Source: Piromyces finnis (taxonomy: Eukaryota; Neocallimastigomycota; Neocallimastigomycetes; Neocallimastigales; Neocallimastigaceae). From it: DNA of 64,000 nt. This document shows, one piece after another, positions 1 through 11,871 of this stretch (within the stretch, counting starts at the first letter, position 1; each line of letters starts with the position of its first letter). The notes under the pieces are model-generated. The model was given only the letters and a program-made list of their open reading frames with translations. It ran no database searches and was not told where the DNA came from. Both the position numbers and the translations under genes were made by a program. The stretch is taken from contig MCFH01000025.1 in assembly GCA_002104945.1 (NCBI GenBank), forward strand, positions 620,001 to 684,000, given 5' to 3'.

Positions 1-2310
1 TACCATGTGGAGATTTAAGAGGATTATCAGGTTCTAATATTTCACCAGAAATTAATGTATTTTTATTACCATTTTCTAAATTTACTTGTTTATTTTGAAA
101 ATCATCATCTACAATATACAATATCAATAAAATCTTCTTTTGTATTACTTTTAGAATTACATTTAACAATAGATTGAGTTGCATCAATAGTTCTTACTGT
201 ATGAATACTTTTCTGGAAGTTTATAAATGTTTCACTATAACCATTAATATCACCACATGCCCAAATATTAATTTCAGATTCGAATATAGGAACAATAGTT
301 AAATTGTAGCAACCATTATCGGGAATATTCCATTCAAGATTTTTTGTAAATTCATATGTAACTGTTTTTGATAATGACTTGGAATAAGTTTTTTCTGCAG
401 ATATATCAATAGCTGTATCCATAGATATATCGTCTGTGTGTGAAATAGTATTTGATTTACCAAAAGAATAACTTTGAGAGGACGATGTTGTGGTTGAGGA
501 TTCGGAAGTCCAACCATTTTCTGTAGTGAAAGTATTTGTTAAAGAATTAGAAATAGTATCAGATTTTGAGTTTTCTTCAGTACTAGTTTCTGAACGACCT
601 ACAGTATATGAATCGGAATAACCATTACTAGTAGTCCAAGTATTACTAAGACCAGAAGTATCCGTATAAGTATCAGACCATTCTTTGGTTTCAGATGTAC
701 TTCCACCCCATGAACTACCACTGGTATGGGAATCACTAGTTGATCTTGTACCAGCTAAAGCAAGATTGAGTTCTTGTAAAGAATTAGCAGCGTTGAGTTC
801 TCTTTGTAATTCTCTATCTTGTCTTGCAATTTCTTCTTCAGATGCAATAGATTTTTCTGTAAGAGCATTAGCTGCTTTAGCAATTTCATTAGCCTCATAT
901 GCAGCTTTATTGGCATCTCTGACAATATCATTAGCTTCATAAGCAGCCTTATTTGCATCTTTAGCAATATCGTTAGCTTGAAATTGTGCTACAACACCTG
1001 CCACTTCACAACCAGTATTAATTGCTTCTTCAGCAATACCTACTACAGCTGTAACAGGATTAAGTTTAGTAACAAGTTTTTCTAAACCGCCGAGAAAACC
1101 TCGCTTATTCAGATCTCTTTTTTTTTGGTGTATTCTTAGCATTATTGTAATCATTAATATCCATTCTTGAGTATTCTTCTGTATGAGATACTTCTTCACT
1201 TTTTCTCCAATTACTTTCATTAGTAACAGAACCCCCATTAGATCTAGCATGTGAATGTTCTTCACTAATGGTATCATCATGAGTAGTTGTATGAGTATTA
1301 CTTGTTTCATCAGTTACAGAATGTGATTTAGAAGTTGTATATGATACAGTTCTTTCAGAAGCGTTAGATTGACTGTTAGATTCGGATTTTGAAATAGTGT
1401 TACCATTAGTAGAAGCTATAGATGCTTCTAAAATCGTATTTATATCATCAGAAAAAGAATTCGTATCACTTGAAACAATACCATAAGATTGGTGATAAGT
1501 ATTACCATTAGTATCAGAAATAGTCACTGAATCTTCAATAGTATTACTAACACGAATGCTACAAGAAATTGTTGCTCCTTTCATATTATATACTAAACCA
1601 CATTGTTCTATATTATAATTGCCATTTTTATCTTTAACTAAATTATCAAAAGTAGACTTTTTATCACCACCACCAATAGATCTTCCAACATTTGTAATAA
1701 TATTAACATCTTTATTACCAATGATTAAAGAATTATGATATGGATTATAGGCTGGATTGACACTGGTTAAAGGAATACATTTTAAAGTCTTTTCCAGATC
1801 GATTAATTTTTTGTAAAGATTATTGTAATATTCGGTAAATTCTTCTTTAGTATTTAAGTTTAAAACATTTTCATTATTATCTCTCTTGACAAAATTTTTA
1901 AATTTCTTGACTTTAGGTTCATTGAGAGAATTTCTTTTATTAATAATAACAACTTCGTCTTTATCATCATTTGAAATACTATCAGTTACATTTTCTTCTG
2001 TGGTATTTTCTTCCGAAATTTTATCTTTATCAAAGATTTCATCTTTATCAGAATTTCCAGTGTATTTAAAATAACGACCAACGTTATTAACTACAGTGTT
2101 ATTACCACACATTGAAACACCGAACCATGTAGGTCCTGCAAATTTTGCATATTCTTCAATGGTTTCGTAATACACCGTTTCATTATTAGAATCAGTATAA
2201 TAAGGATCTACCACTCGAGTAATTCCCTCGTAACCATAAAGGCAGAATTCTCTTTTTGCTAAAGAACTATTAGCAAATATTATCAAGGATAATAATAAAA
2301 ATAATTTCAT
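1..2310 (-). pseudogene. Ser/Thr-rich secreted protein, interrupted by two 1-base frameshifts; continues past the window start
   Basis: I do not recognise the family. The start at 2310 is followed by a clear signal peptide (about 18 residues ending in SSLA). Next come a Cys-containing N-terminal domain and a long Ser/Thr/Asn stretch with alternating small polar residues. After the first break there is a hydrophobic/Ala segment, three copies of a 14-residue Ala/Asn repeat (coiled-coil-like, about 905-990), another Ser/Thr-rich tract, and a C-terminal globular part with paired Cys. The frame is lost at a run of nine T at 1118-1126 and again near 113-114. At each site one extra base moves the reading to another open, compositionally matching frame. 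Both lesions are single-base insertions, so they may be sequencing errors rather than true decay. The frame is still open at base 1. A decayed paralogue lies at 5640-6735. Confidence 0.6.
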
Positions 2311-2468
2311 AATAAATACTTCTATTAAAAATTTTATTTGATTTATTGATTAAAAATATAAAAAATCATTTTATAAATATTTACATTTCTATTTTTATTT
2401 AATTTTTATTTTTATTTTATTATTTTTATTTTTGGTTTTTAAAAATATATTAAAAATTATATATTTTT

Positions 2469-3925
2469 TCAACGTAACACAGCATATTGGTTAAATATCT
2501 TATGAGGAGTATTGGATAAAATTAAAAAAATGGTTTTTAGATATGAAAATCTACTATAATCATCATCATAATAATAAATAATTCTATGGTTCTCATAAGA
2601 AATTTCATAAGTATTAATAATATTCTTTAATAGAGTTATAATTATAAATGAACTACATTCATTATGAATTAAAGATATAATGTAACAATAAGATATAATT
2701 ATTTTTTCCATTATTGATATTTCAATATTTAATGTTAATAAATAATTTGGATTATTTAAAATATTCTCAATTTCTTTTTTATCATTTAAATATTTTTTCA
2801 CAAAATTTAAATTTTTGATATTTTTTTTTTCAAATTTATTATTATACTTGTAATATTTAATTTTATTTTTGTTAGTATTTATAATATTTATTAAATTAAT
2901 TTTAGTTTCAAATTTAGTAAAAATGGAAGGTGAATACTCTCCATATTCTTTTATGCAAATCATATAATTATCAATATTTGGAAATTTACTATAATCTATG
3001 TTATTAACACTAACTTTGAAATTATAATTTTTATTGACATCAATATCATATCTCGTTACGAAATCATTTTCTATATATTTATTTAAGTTTATGTTGTTAT
3101 AATTTTCAAAATACATAATGATAGAATCTGAGCAAACTGTGTTAATAAAATTTTGCAATTTTTTATCCTCGCAATTTAAAATATAATTATTTGGTAAAGT
3201 AATTGAAGATAAATATTCATTTAAAATATTTAAAGGGAAATGAAGCGGCATTCTATAATATTTATTATATAAATACAATTTATTTTGATTAATTTTATTA
3301 ACACAATATTTAAATATATTTATGTCTCTACCATATTTATATAATATCTCCATAATTATTTCCAATTGACGACTAATGCTATTAATATTGAAAGTTTTAT
3401 TCAATAAATTTTCATATCTTTTATTATAAAAATGTTCAAGTATTTCAAACTTAATATCAATATCATAACCTTTTATTTTATTATTATAAAAATAATTAAA
3501 AACAATAGTAGATATGTATTTATAACCATATAGAAAAAATAAAAATAAATTGGATGTTAATTTGTGAATAATTTCAATTAAAAATTCGTTATTTTTTTCT
3601 TTTAATAATTGATCTATAAAAAATTTATTTACAATAATCAAATTTAAATGAATGTTTTCCGTTGTAGAATATGGAAATACTGTGTTATTTAATTTCGATA
3701 ATGTTAAATTTACCAATTTTTCATATTGTTCTATAGTATTTATCATAAAAAATTGATTTGCTAATATACTTATTTCAATTACATTTACATGATTTTTAAT
3801 TTTATTGTAATGAAATAATGGTTCATATAAAATATACCATTTTTAGCTATTTTTAATAAAATTTCAGGATTACAACCGTGATTTAATTCTTGATAAAATA
3901 ATTTTGTATTTGTTTCATAAGTCAT
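2469..3925 (-). CDS. Unknown Asn/Ile/Tyr-rich protein, probable single-base frameshift near the N-terminus
   Basis: The main open frame (2469-3746, 425 codons) starts at an internal Met. Upstream, an ATG at 3925 opens a second frame of about 46 residues. This joins the main frame if one base is removed from the A-run at 3829-3832 (+ strand). Both parts have the same composition, dominated by Asn, Ile, Lys, Tyr and Leu. No signal peptide, membrane segment or catalytic motif was found. The helical, Leu/Ile-spaced texture vaguely recalls degenerate ankyrin-type repeats, but no repeat register could be fixed. Codon use is extremely AT-rich, more so than the housekeeping genes to the right. It could be a fast-evolving lineage-specific gene or a recent pseudogene. 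The frame break is the same kind of lesion (one extra base in a homopolymer) as in its neighbours. Confidence 0.45.
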
Positions 3926-4338
3926 ATTGTTCAATTATTTTAAACAAACAAAATATATATATAATTTTACTAACAGTTGTTAAAAATATAAATTTTAAAA
4001 TTAATTTTTAATTATTACATATAAATAATATATACTGTAAATAAATTAAGTAAAAATCTGTAAATGTGAATTAACAATTTCTTATCAAATTTTAATTAAA
4101 TTTACAGATTAAAATATTTAATTTTTTAATTAATTCAATATTTTATAGAAAATAACAATTTAAATAAATCATTTTACAATATGATAAAAAAATTATTTTT
4201 AATAAAATTTTAATTTTTAAATTTAATAAAGTAAAAAATCACACATGTAAATCTTTATTATACTATTTTATAATATAATAAATAAATGTTAAAAATGATT
4301 TTTTATAATTTTAATAAAATGTTCAAATTTTATTTAAA
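3926..4338. other. Intergenic, divergent promoter region
   Basis: About 410 bp of A/T-rich DNA between two divergently oriented genes (2469-3925 minus and 4339-5665 plus). It presumably holds both promoters. No specific element was recognised. Confidence 0.4.
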
Positions 4339-5665
4339 ATGAATGTAATAAAATTCATATTACTTTTTTCATTAATATTTAAAACATTCTGTAGTATTCA
4401 TAATACTGCCGCTGAAGAATTTGCCTTACTTATTTTAGCTGCAGCAGATGATGATGGTAATGTTGACAGTTTTGGACTTAATAATCTTGGCTCATTATTA
4501 GATGATATTGCTGATTCTACTGTTGTTGAAATAAACGTAAGTACTACTGGTACACCTCTTATGTTAAATATTAAAGATATAGTTCCAAATTTAAGAAATG
4601 GTCAAATTACATTTTCTGAATTACATAGATTAGCTGAAAACATATATAATGCTCATTTCCCTCAAGGACAAAATCCTATTGATATTATTAACAATTACGA
4701 TATAATTAATTATTTAACAACTCCTGTGAATAATAATGCTGGAAATAATAATGCGGGAAATAATAATAATGCTGAATCAATTAAAATGCTTGATGGCTCT
4801 ATGTCCAAGGAAATATTTTATCCACCAATTATTAATCAAAATAATCGAATTTTTAATTATATAAGAAACCATAATGTTAATCAACTTATCCATCCCAATG
4901 TAAATGCTCAAGGTAATGCTCAGCCTAATTTACAAATTCTTGCACAGAGTATTGATATTAACAATCCAAATAATCAATATACTACTTCAAGTCAAAGTCC
5001 AGCTTATGTTAATCGAGAAAGATTATTTAGAGCGATAACAGCTCAATGTATTAAATCTTATTCAACTTGTAAAGATAAATATTTCACTCAAAATCATAAT
5101 ACGAATGATATAAATTTTTATATTGTTACTAGTACAGATAATAATGGTATTACCAGACATTCTTTTATTATAGATGATAGTCTTAATCATAAATTAGCTC
5201 ATCCATTTACACTTAAAGAAACAAACAATAATAATGATATTACATACGTTGAAGATAATTCATATAGTTCTACTGAAATTACTTACAATGATATAGTTAA
5301 TAGAAATAATGGTTATCAAAAATTGTACACTCCTAATGATGTTACTCAAAATGGCATTGGTCTTATATCAAAAATTGGAACAGAAATTGATAATAATGGA
5401 CATTTATATCAACCAAATCAATATTACATTAATGATAATAAATTAAATCAAAATGCTCTTTCTGCAAGAATTGCAAGTAATACTCTGATAAATAGTAAAC
5501 GGTAATAATAATGGTAATAATAATAATAATAAACAAAATTATATTAGTCGTATTAATTTAAATGAAAATGTTGTTTGTTCAAGAAGTTCTAATAATTATA
5601 TAAGATTAGAAGATATGGTAAAACATTTTGTTCAAAATAGATTAAACATATCTCTTCAATCATGA
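4339..5665 (+). CDS. Unknown secreted Asn-rich protein with a 1-base frameshift near the C-terminus
   Basis: The product starts with a typical signal peptide (about 19 residues: MNVIKFILLFSLIFKTFCS). A short acidic segment rich in Asp follows (DDDGNVDSFG), superficially like an EF-hand loop but without the flanking helices being clear. Asn-rich spacers and a Cys-containing central region come next. The frame stops at 5503-5505. With one base fewer in the AAA at 5497-5499 it continues through an Asn-rich linker and about 40 further coding-like residues to a TGA at 5663-5665. The family is not recognised. It is secreted by inference from the signal peptide. Its 3' end abuts the decayed paralogue on the opposite strand. 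Whether the indel is real or a sequencing error cannot be told from the sequence alone. Confidence 0.5.
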
Positions 5666-6735
5666 GAATGATCCTTATCAACTGTAAAAATATGGTCATT
5701 TTCAGAACTAGTAGTATGAGTATCTTTGGAATTTTTAGTAGTAGATTCGTTCATTGTATTAATTATATTGTGAGTATTTTCAAAAGATTTGAAAAATCCT
5801 TTTGTTGTACTTCCGTTAGTAGAATTTGACACAACAAGGGAATGAGCTTATTCGATAGATCTATTTTGTTCTTCTGCATATGTATCACCTTTAGTAATTG
5901 TTTCAAAGGCTGATTTATGATAAGATTGGCCATTTTTAAATTGTATCTTGAATTTCATCATTATATGAAATAGTGCATGGCATCGTTGAATCCTTATTGG
6001 AAAGCGATATGCATTCGACAAATTCGGATTTACTATCTTTTTTTACAATTCTTCATATAATTTTTTTATTACCACAGTATAAGGAATACACGTTGCTGTA
6101 ATTTTATCAAGTATTATATATGCCATCAATTTTAATTAAGGCATGAGGATATGGATTATAAGATGAATTATGTTGACTAGCTAAAGGAATACTTTTAAAA
6201 CCATTTTTAATAAAGTCTTCGTATACGTCTTTAATTTTAACTTCATATTCTTCAATTGTTCGGAAATTTAAAGATTGATATTTCATCGTCATTAGATGTA
6301 TTGGATTCTCCTTCACCCACACCTCTTTTTTCATAATTGGCATTTTCAATAATTTTATACTATTCATCAATATTATTAACCAATGTATTTTAACCACAGT
6401 AAGATATACCGAGCCAATTAAGTCCAATATATCTGGCATAATTTTCAATGTTATCAAAGTATATTATATTATTACTAGAATTAGTATTAGTATGGATCAA
6501 TTATTTTTGATCATACCACTATTAGTATAAACACAAAACTCTTTACTTGAACTACTTTCAATATTTCCAATATCTTCAATACCTTCAATATACTCTCAAT
6601 AGCTTTATTAAATTCAGTACTTTCAGTACACCTTCTGCAAATTCAATACTCTCTGATAAATTCAATACATTTAATGTCTCTAGTACAGATTTTGCATTAA
6701 TATTGGTTATATAACTAGTAATAAATAATTAATTG
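5640..6735 (-). pseudogene. Decayed paralogue of the Ser/Thr-rich secreted protein at 1-2310
   Basis: The minus strand carries pieces that align in order with the neighbouring gene. There is a worn signal-peptide-like stretch (about 6700-6735), then a segment ending in EFCVY that matches EFCLY. Next is a block with the shared pattern NW/FG-S-x-CG-NT-VNN (6361-6480), where one Asn codon has become TAA. A block IPLASQHNSSYNPYPHAL (about 6140-6200) matches IPLTSVNPAYNPYHNSL. The Ser/Thr/His-rich tail ends at about 5660. Several frameshifts and at least one in-frame stop separate the blocks, and the Ala/Asn repeat region and C-terminal half are missing. This is an old, clearly dead copy, unlike the 1-2310 gene, whose only faults are single-base insertions. 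Confidence 0.7.
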
Positions 6736-7049
6736 CTTTAATCACATTTTAATATATTTTATTAAATTGTTTAAAAATAATAGAAAATCAGTTTATATTT
6801 ATAGAACATATTGTATATATTGTATATTTTTTAAAATAATAATAAAATTGCTTGTTACAATTATATATTCTTTTTTTTTTTTTTAAACTAGGAAGAGAAT
6901 ACACATCTTCTTGTATTTATTTATTTAATTTGTGAAATTACATTATAATAGATGATAATACATATTGATATAATAAATAATAAATAAAAATAATAATAAT
7001 ATATATAAAAATATAAAAATAAAAGAAAATAAAATAATTATTTAAGTTG
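6736..7049. other. Intergenic, no feature seen
   Basis: A/T-rich spacer between the secreted-protein pseudogene and the old LINE relic. It contains a 16-nt T run near 6870 and nothing else recognisable. Confidence 0.4.
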
Positions 7050-8490
7050 TATAAAAGCTCAATGAACTTTGTAATTCGTACTGGTACTGTGTGAGATTGG
7101 TCCCTACCTAATAAATTAAATGAAATAAAAAAGAAAAGTAACATCAGGTATGATAGTGTGGTGTCCACTAAACTCTCCCATGAACTCATAATGTTTTCAT
7201 TCGAGGAAATACTAACATTGAATCCTGTGTACGGAACATTAGGAATGTTCCTTTGCCATGTCGGTACGACGTCGGCGCTCTTGATTACGTTAGGCGTCTT
7301 ACCAAACCTATCAAAAAGTAGGTTCATTTAGCTACTAATGATAAGGATTGTTTTAGCAAGACCCTCTACCTATGGAACATGAGACCCCGATGAACTGTAA
7401 AGCTGTTCATTCAAATGTCTTTGTTCCGCCTTATCGATTTGTAGCTGATTATAAGCTAAAGTTCCACCAAGAAGGAACGTAAAAATATAGTTATAAATTG
7501 TTTTTCTTACTTCCATTTCAGGGAGTAAGTAAGTGATGAACTGATTATTGTATTTATTATGAAAAAGGGTAAAAAGATCGTCAAAAAAGCCAAGTGAAGA
7601 AATTCTGTATCCAGAGAATGCAGAACATTCTAAAATCCAATGAAAAAAAGATTGTTCATCCTATCCGCAACATGGACAGACACGAGGGCAGTCAGGTGTA
7701 ACTCTATTACTGGTTATAGCAATAGTGTTTTCATAACCGAATCGAATACGAATAATCTACGTAATTCCTAAATTTAAGTGAGGTTTGTTGAGACTGATAA
7801 GCATTAAGCGATTTGAATTCATAAGGAATTTTTTGTTAGCATGTCTGAGGGCTTTACTTCTATTATTTAGGCTACTATTTTCCCAATAATGTTCTCTTAT
7901 ACCTTTAGTACTTTTAATATTTATTTTCATAAGTTTCTTAGGTAGTGAACAAGATTCTTTGGCCTAAGAGTAATGAGACATGGGAGGAATAGATCGGATG
8001 AGATCTTTAATAATACAGTTTGATTTTCTCCATTTTACAAAGTATTTCACTTGTTGCTCAGCACAAATCCCTTGTAAGTGCATACAGGCTAATAAATGAA
8101 TTTCATTCAAAAACAAAATCCTTGTTATTTAGACTTTTATTGTGAAAGCTATTGACACTCCATAGAACAGCAGTATTGATAAGAAATTGGACTTTGCGAG
8201 TTCTATTTTTGTTGGAACCTAATGGAGCATAATAAGAAACTTTACTTAAAATATTGAAATGAATAATTATATTTTTTAAACCAATAGGAACATAATTGTT
8301 AATAAGAAAACTCTTAAAAGAGAATAAAGATTTTTGAACTTTTTTTGTACATATTAGACAGAATAGGAGTCAGAGAAAGATCTTCGTCGAATGGAATTCC
8401 AAGAAAAGTATAGCAAGAAATCTTTGGAATAAAGTACATGTCGATGTAAAATATTGGGTCTACATAACTAGGGGATTTATTATAGTAACA
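7050..8490 (-). mobile_element. Old, decayed LINE relic of a second, divergent family (C-terminal half)
   Basis: Read on the minus strand through many stops and frameshifts, this stretch matches the C-terminal half of the LINE family at 16769-31848 in order. First is the post-RT segment with the FLGIPFDEDLSL-like motif (about 8390-8430). Then comes a piece like RVSYFAPLLGSNK (about 8215-8245), then the zinc-binding motif with paired Cys, DEQS and H-W-x-L-x-C (7622-7690). Last is the FLLGG motif (about 7460-7480). Similarity is far lower than among the nested copies and the linker sequences differ, so this is a separate, older family or subfamily rather than a recent copy. Endonuclease and most of the RT are absent. 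No poly(A) tail or target-site duplication remains visible. Confidence 0.75.
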
Positions 8491-8870
8491 ATTAATATTC
8501 TAAAGTTTAATATAATTATTATTTAAATTAATTATATTATTATTATGCCAAATATTATTCACAATTGTATTCACAATTTCCAAAAGTAAAGGACTAAAAT
8601 TAACCCTAAAATTATACACTAATAATATAAAAAATATATATATAAATATCAATTTTTTTATATATTTATTTATTAATATAATTTTTTTTTTTACAATTTT
8701 CAACTATAAAATATGGATATATATATATTTTTTTTCTTTTATAAAAAGTCACATCATTTTAATTGATGTACACTTTTTTTAAAGAAAAAAAAAATTTTTA
8801 AAATATTTATCCTTTATTATTTAGGATGGTATAGAGATAAATAATTTTAAATAAAAGGGAAGAGATATTT
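8491..8870. other. Intergenic, 3' flank of the GH5 gene
   Basis: A/T-rich spacer downstream of the GH5 stop codon. It should contain its 3' UTR and polyadenylation signals, but no specific signal could be assigned. Confidence 0.35.
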
Positions 8871-10337
8871 TTACATGGTCCAAATTTTGGAACAATCAGC
8901 ACTAATCTTTTTACAGGTTTCTGCATTGCTACCATTACCGGTAATCCAACACTTAAAGGCTTGACTAAGACATAAAGTGGATTTCTTGTACTTACATTGC
9001 CAATCCTTTTCAGCACAAGTAAAGTAGGATGGATCAATGATAGTAGCATCATTTTGAGCTGGGTTAGTTGGTTCTGGATTAATTTGTTCAACTGTAGTTG
9101 ATGGTTCTGGAATAAATGGATCTACTGGAGTTGGTTCGGTTATAGATGGTTCAAAGGTTGGTTCTGGAAGGATTGGTTCGTCACTTACGGTTGGTTCTTC
9201 AACCATTTCTAAAATATCAGATTCGGCTACTTGATAATCGGTATAGCCTAAACCCTTCATTAAACCGGTAAGTAATTTTGGATAGGCAACCTTTAATTGA
9301 GAACGATCAATAATAGCAAAACGTTCTCCTTCTCCTTCGAAAATACCATTATCCCATAAAACACATGGAATTCCGAGAGCTTTGGCACTCTTAATGTAGT
9401 ATTCGGCCCATTTGGCACGTTCATCTTCGTTATGACGATTCATGGCACCAAATTCACCTAAAATAACTGGAACATTATTACTAATAAAAACTTTACTAAT
9501 TTCACTCATGGTACCATCAATTTCACTACCATCATCAAAAGTAGTGACAGCACCTTCTCCATTATTTAAGGCAAAGTTGTATGGAGAATAGGCATGTACG
9601 GAAACAATGACCTTGTCATCATTTTGTGGATAGATTAAGTGTTCTGGAGCACCACCGTAGGCTCCTGCGGCGTATGGTGGAAGCATAAGGTGACGAATTG
9701 CATTATTACCACCAGTAGCACGGACGGTGGTATAGAAAAGATTATCTAATTCATTAACAAAGTCCCATCCTTCTTCATCACCACCGGTCCATTCAACGGC
9801 ATCACCAACCTTTCTTGGTTCATTCATACCTTCGAAAATTAAATGTTCATCATAATCAGCAAATTCTATAGCAATTTGTTTCCAAAGAGCTTCTAAAATT
9901 TCCTTGGCTGGTTCTAAATTATCAGCAAAGGCATAATTCCAATTTTCATGATGAATATTTAAAATTGCAAAACTACCGGTATTAAGAGCATAATCAACAA
10001 CTTCATGAACTCTTTTCATCCAAGCTTCATCAATTTTATAATCTGGTCCTTCGCCAAAGTGACCTGTCCAGGTAGTTGGAATACGGAAAATGTTAAAACC
10101 TAAGGAATGTAATTTTTGGAAAAGTTCAGGTGTAGTTCTAACATTTCCCCAACAAGTTTCAGAAGCAGTTTGATCTGCTTCATAATCTAAAGAATCTAAG
10201 CAATGAGCATCTAAGGTATTACCTAAATTCCAACCAATTTTAATTTCTTTAACAAGTTCATTGGATGGTATATCTCTCATAGCTTTTGTCGAAGCAAAAG
10301 CTAAAGCAATTAAAGCACAAGCACTGATGAATTTCAT
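8871..10337 (-). CDS. Secreted GH5 endoglucanase (subfamily 4-like) with a six-Cys C-terminal module
   Basis: An intronless 488-residue cellulase that should hydrolyse internal beta-1,4-glucosidic bonds outside the cell. Residues 1-19 are a signal peptide. The catalytic domain (about 20-380) has the IGWNLGNTLDA entry motif, the acid/base Glu173 in FEGMNEP, a conserved His-Tyr pair in VSVHAYSPYN, and the nucleophile Glu295 in VILGEFGAMNR. It closely resembles rumen-fungal CelB-type GH5 enzymes. Residues 385-435 are a Pro/Glu/Thr linker. The tail (441-482) has six cysteines (441, 448, 456, 463, 475, 482) and Trp446/464/486. It does not show the canonical fungal dockerin pattern seen in CelB relatives, so it may be a different binding module or a highly diverged docking domain. 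Base composition is less A/T-rich than the flanks. The intronless structure agrees with the common view that such enzymes in gut fungi came from bacteria by transfer (known for the family, not shown here). Confidence 0.93.
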   Translation of the reverse strand: MKFISACALIALAFASTKAMRDIPSNELVKEIKIGWNLGNTLDAHCLDSLDYEADQTASETCWGNVRTTPELFQKLHSLGFNIFRIPTTWTGHFGEGPDYKIDEAWMKRVHEVVDYALNTGSFAILNIHHENWNYAFADNLEPAKEILEALWKQIAIEFADYDEHLIFEGMNEPRKVGDAVEWTGGDEEGWDFVNELDNLFYTTVRATGGNNAIRHLMLPPYAAGAYGGAPEHLIYPQNDDKVIVSVHAYSPYNFALNNGEGAVTTFDDGSEIDGTMSEISKVFISNNVPVILGEFGAMNRHNEDERAKWAEYYIKSAKALGIPCVLWDNGIFEGEGERFAIIDRSQLKVAYPKLLTGLMKGLGYTDYQVAESDILEMVEEPTVSDEPILPEPTFEPSITEPTPVDPFIPEPSTTVEQINPEPTNPAQNDATIIDPSYFTCAEKDWQCKYKKSTLCLSQAFKCWITGNGSNAETCKKISADCSKIWTM

Positions 10338-10844
10338 TTTTTTTTTTAAATGGTATAATTTTATAAATAAAATATTTATATTTATAATAGTTTTTTTTAA
10401 AAGAAAATTTTTTTTGATGTATTTATATTTTTTTTTCTTCTTCTTTAGAGAGCGAGTTATTATATAAAATAACCTATAATATTAAATATAATAATAATAA
10501 TAATAATAATAATTAAAAATAGTAATCCAAAATTGAATTTAGATATTTTTTTTATTATTATCCATATTAAATAAAAAGAAAAAAAATTAAGAAATTAACT
10601 TTTTTACTTTCTTTGTAATACCAATATAATTCTAAACTATTCAATAATTTTTAATCTTTTAATTATTTTAATCTTAATTTTACTAGAAAAAGGACAAATA
10701 ATACAATAGATTAAAATTCGAATTATAAATATAAAAAAAAAATAATAAAAATTAAAAAAGATATTAATTTTCTATTTTTAATATTAAAATATTAAAATTA
10801 ATTTTTAAACGAGAAAGAAAAAGTTGAAATTATGAAATTGTCAA

Positions 10845-10875
<31 letters not shown>

Positions 10876-11840
10876 AAATCCATAGTTATTATTTTTATTT
10901 AAGGATTATAAAAAATAAAAAAATGTTTTTTTTTATTAAAATTGGTATATTTAATATATTTATTAATTATAATTATAATTAATCAATTAGATACAATATA
11001 TGATTAAAGGATAGGATCTATTCTGGATTATTATAATAAAGATAATAATAATACTTTTTTTTTAAAAAAAAAAACATTATAATCTATAAAAATATTATTC
11101 TAATTTCAATTCTTGGCTATAATTTAATTAGAAAAAAAAGAATTGTAATTTAATTAAAATAAGAATAATCCTTTATATTATTTACTTATCTATATATATA
11201 AAAGGAAATTGAAACAGTAAAAATATTTTTTCAAAATAATGTTTTTCACTATAAGGTTTACAAAGATTTTTATAAATTATTATTATGAAATTAGATATAG
11301 CACTAAATTATGAAATTGGAAATTGAAAATTTATTTAACTGTTCAAAAATAAATTATTTAAATAAATAATAAACATAACAACAATAATAATAATAGATTT
11401 TCGTTTTTTTTTTTACTTTTGACAAGGATGTATTTATATTTTTTACTTTTTCACCCTTTTACGAAATTAAATTAATTTAATTTATTAATTTTTTAAATTA
11501 AATCAACTAAATTAACCAATAAAATTTTAAAAAAGTAATAATAAAAATTTAATTATTTTTTTTTTTTTTTTTTAATTTTTAATTTTAAAGAAAAAAGTTA
11601 ACTTTTTTTAAAAAAAAAAAAAAAAAGAAATGAATATATTATATAATATATACATTAATGTTTTTATTATTTATATCTACAAATTAGTGAATTATTATTA
11701 TTATTGTAATTCTTTTTTTTTTTTTTTATTTTCCTATATAAAATTCTTTTAAAATTTATAAAAAATGAAAAAAAAAAGGTTTATTTTATATATTAAACCA
11801 CAGTTTGATCAATAATTATAAAAATCGGTTTATCGATTTT

Positions 11841-11871
<31 letters not shown>

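Noticed and set aside
1-2310. Aerolysin-like pore-forming toxin
   Set aside because: Ser/Thr-rich alternating tracts are suggestive, but I could not identify any defining motif, so a toxin label is not supported.
1-5665. Programmed +1 frameshifting as an explanation for the breaks
   Set aside because: The four sites share no slippery motif. They lie at different places in unrelated genes, and homopolymer errors explain them more simply.
8871-9020. Canonical fungal dockerin (CBM10-like) at the GH5 C-terminus
   Set aside because: Cys number and spacing and the missing conserved Trp-Cys-Gly pattern do not fit. Left as an unassigned six-Cys module.
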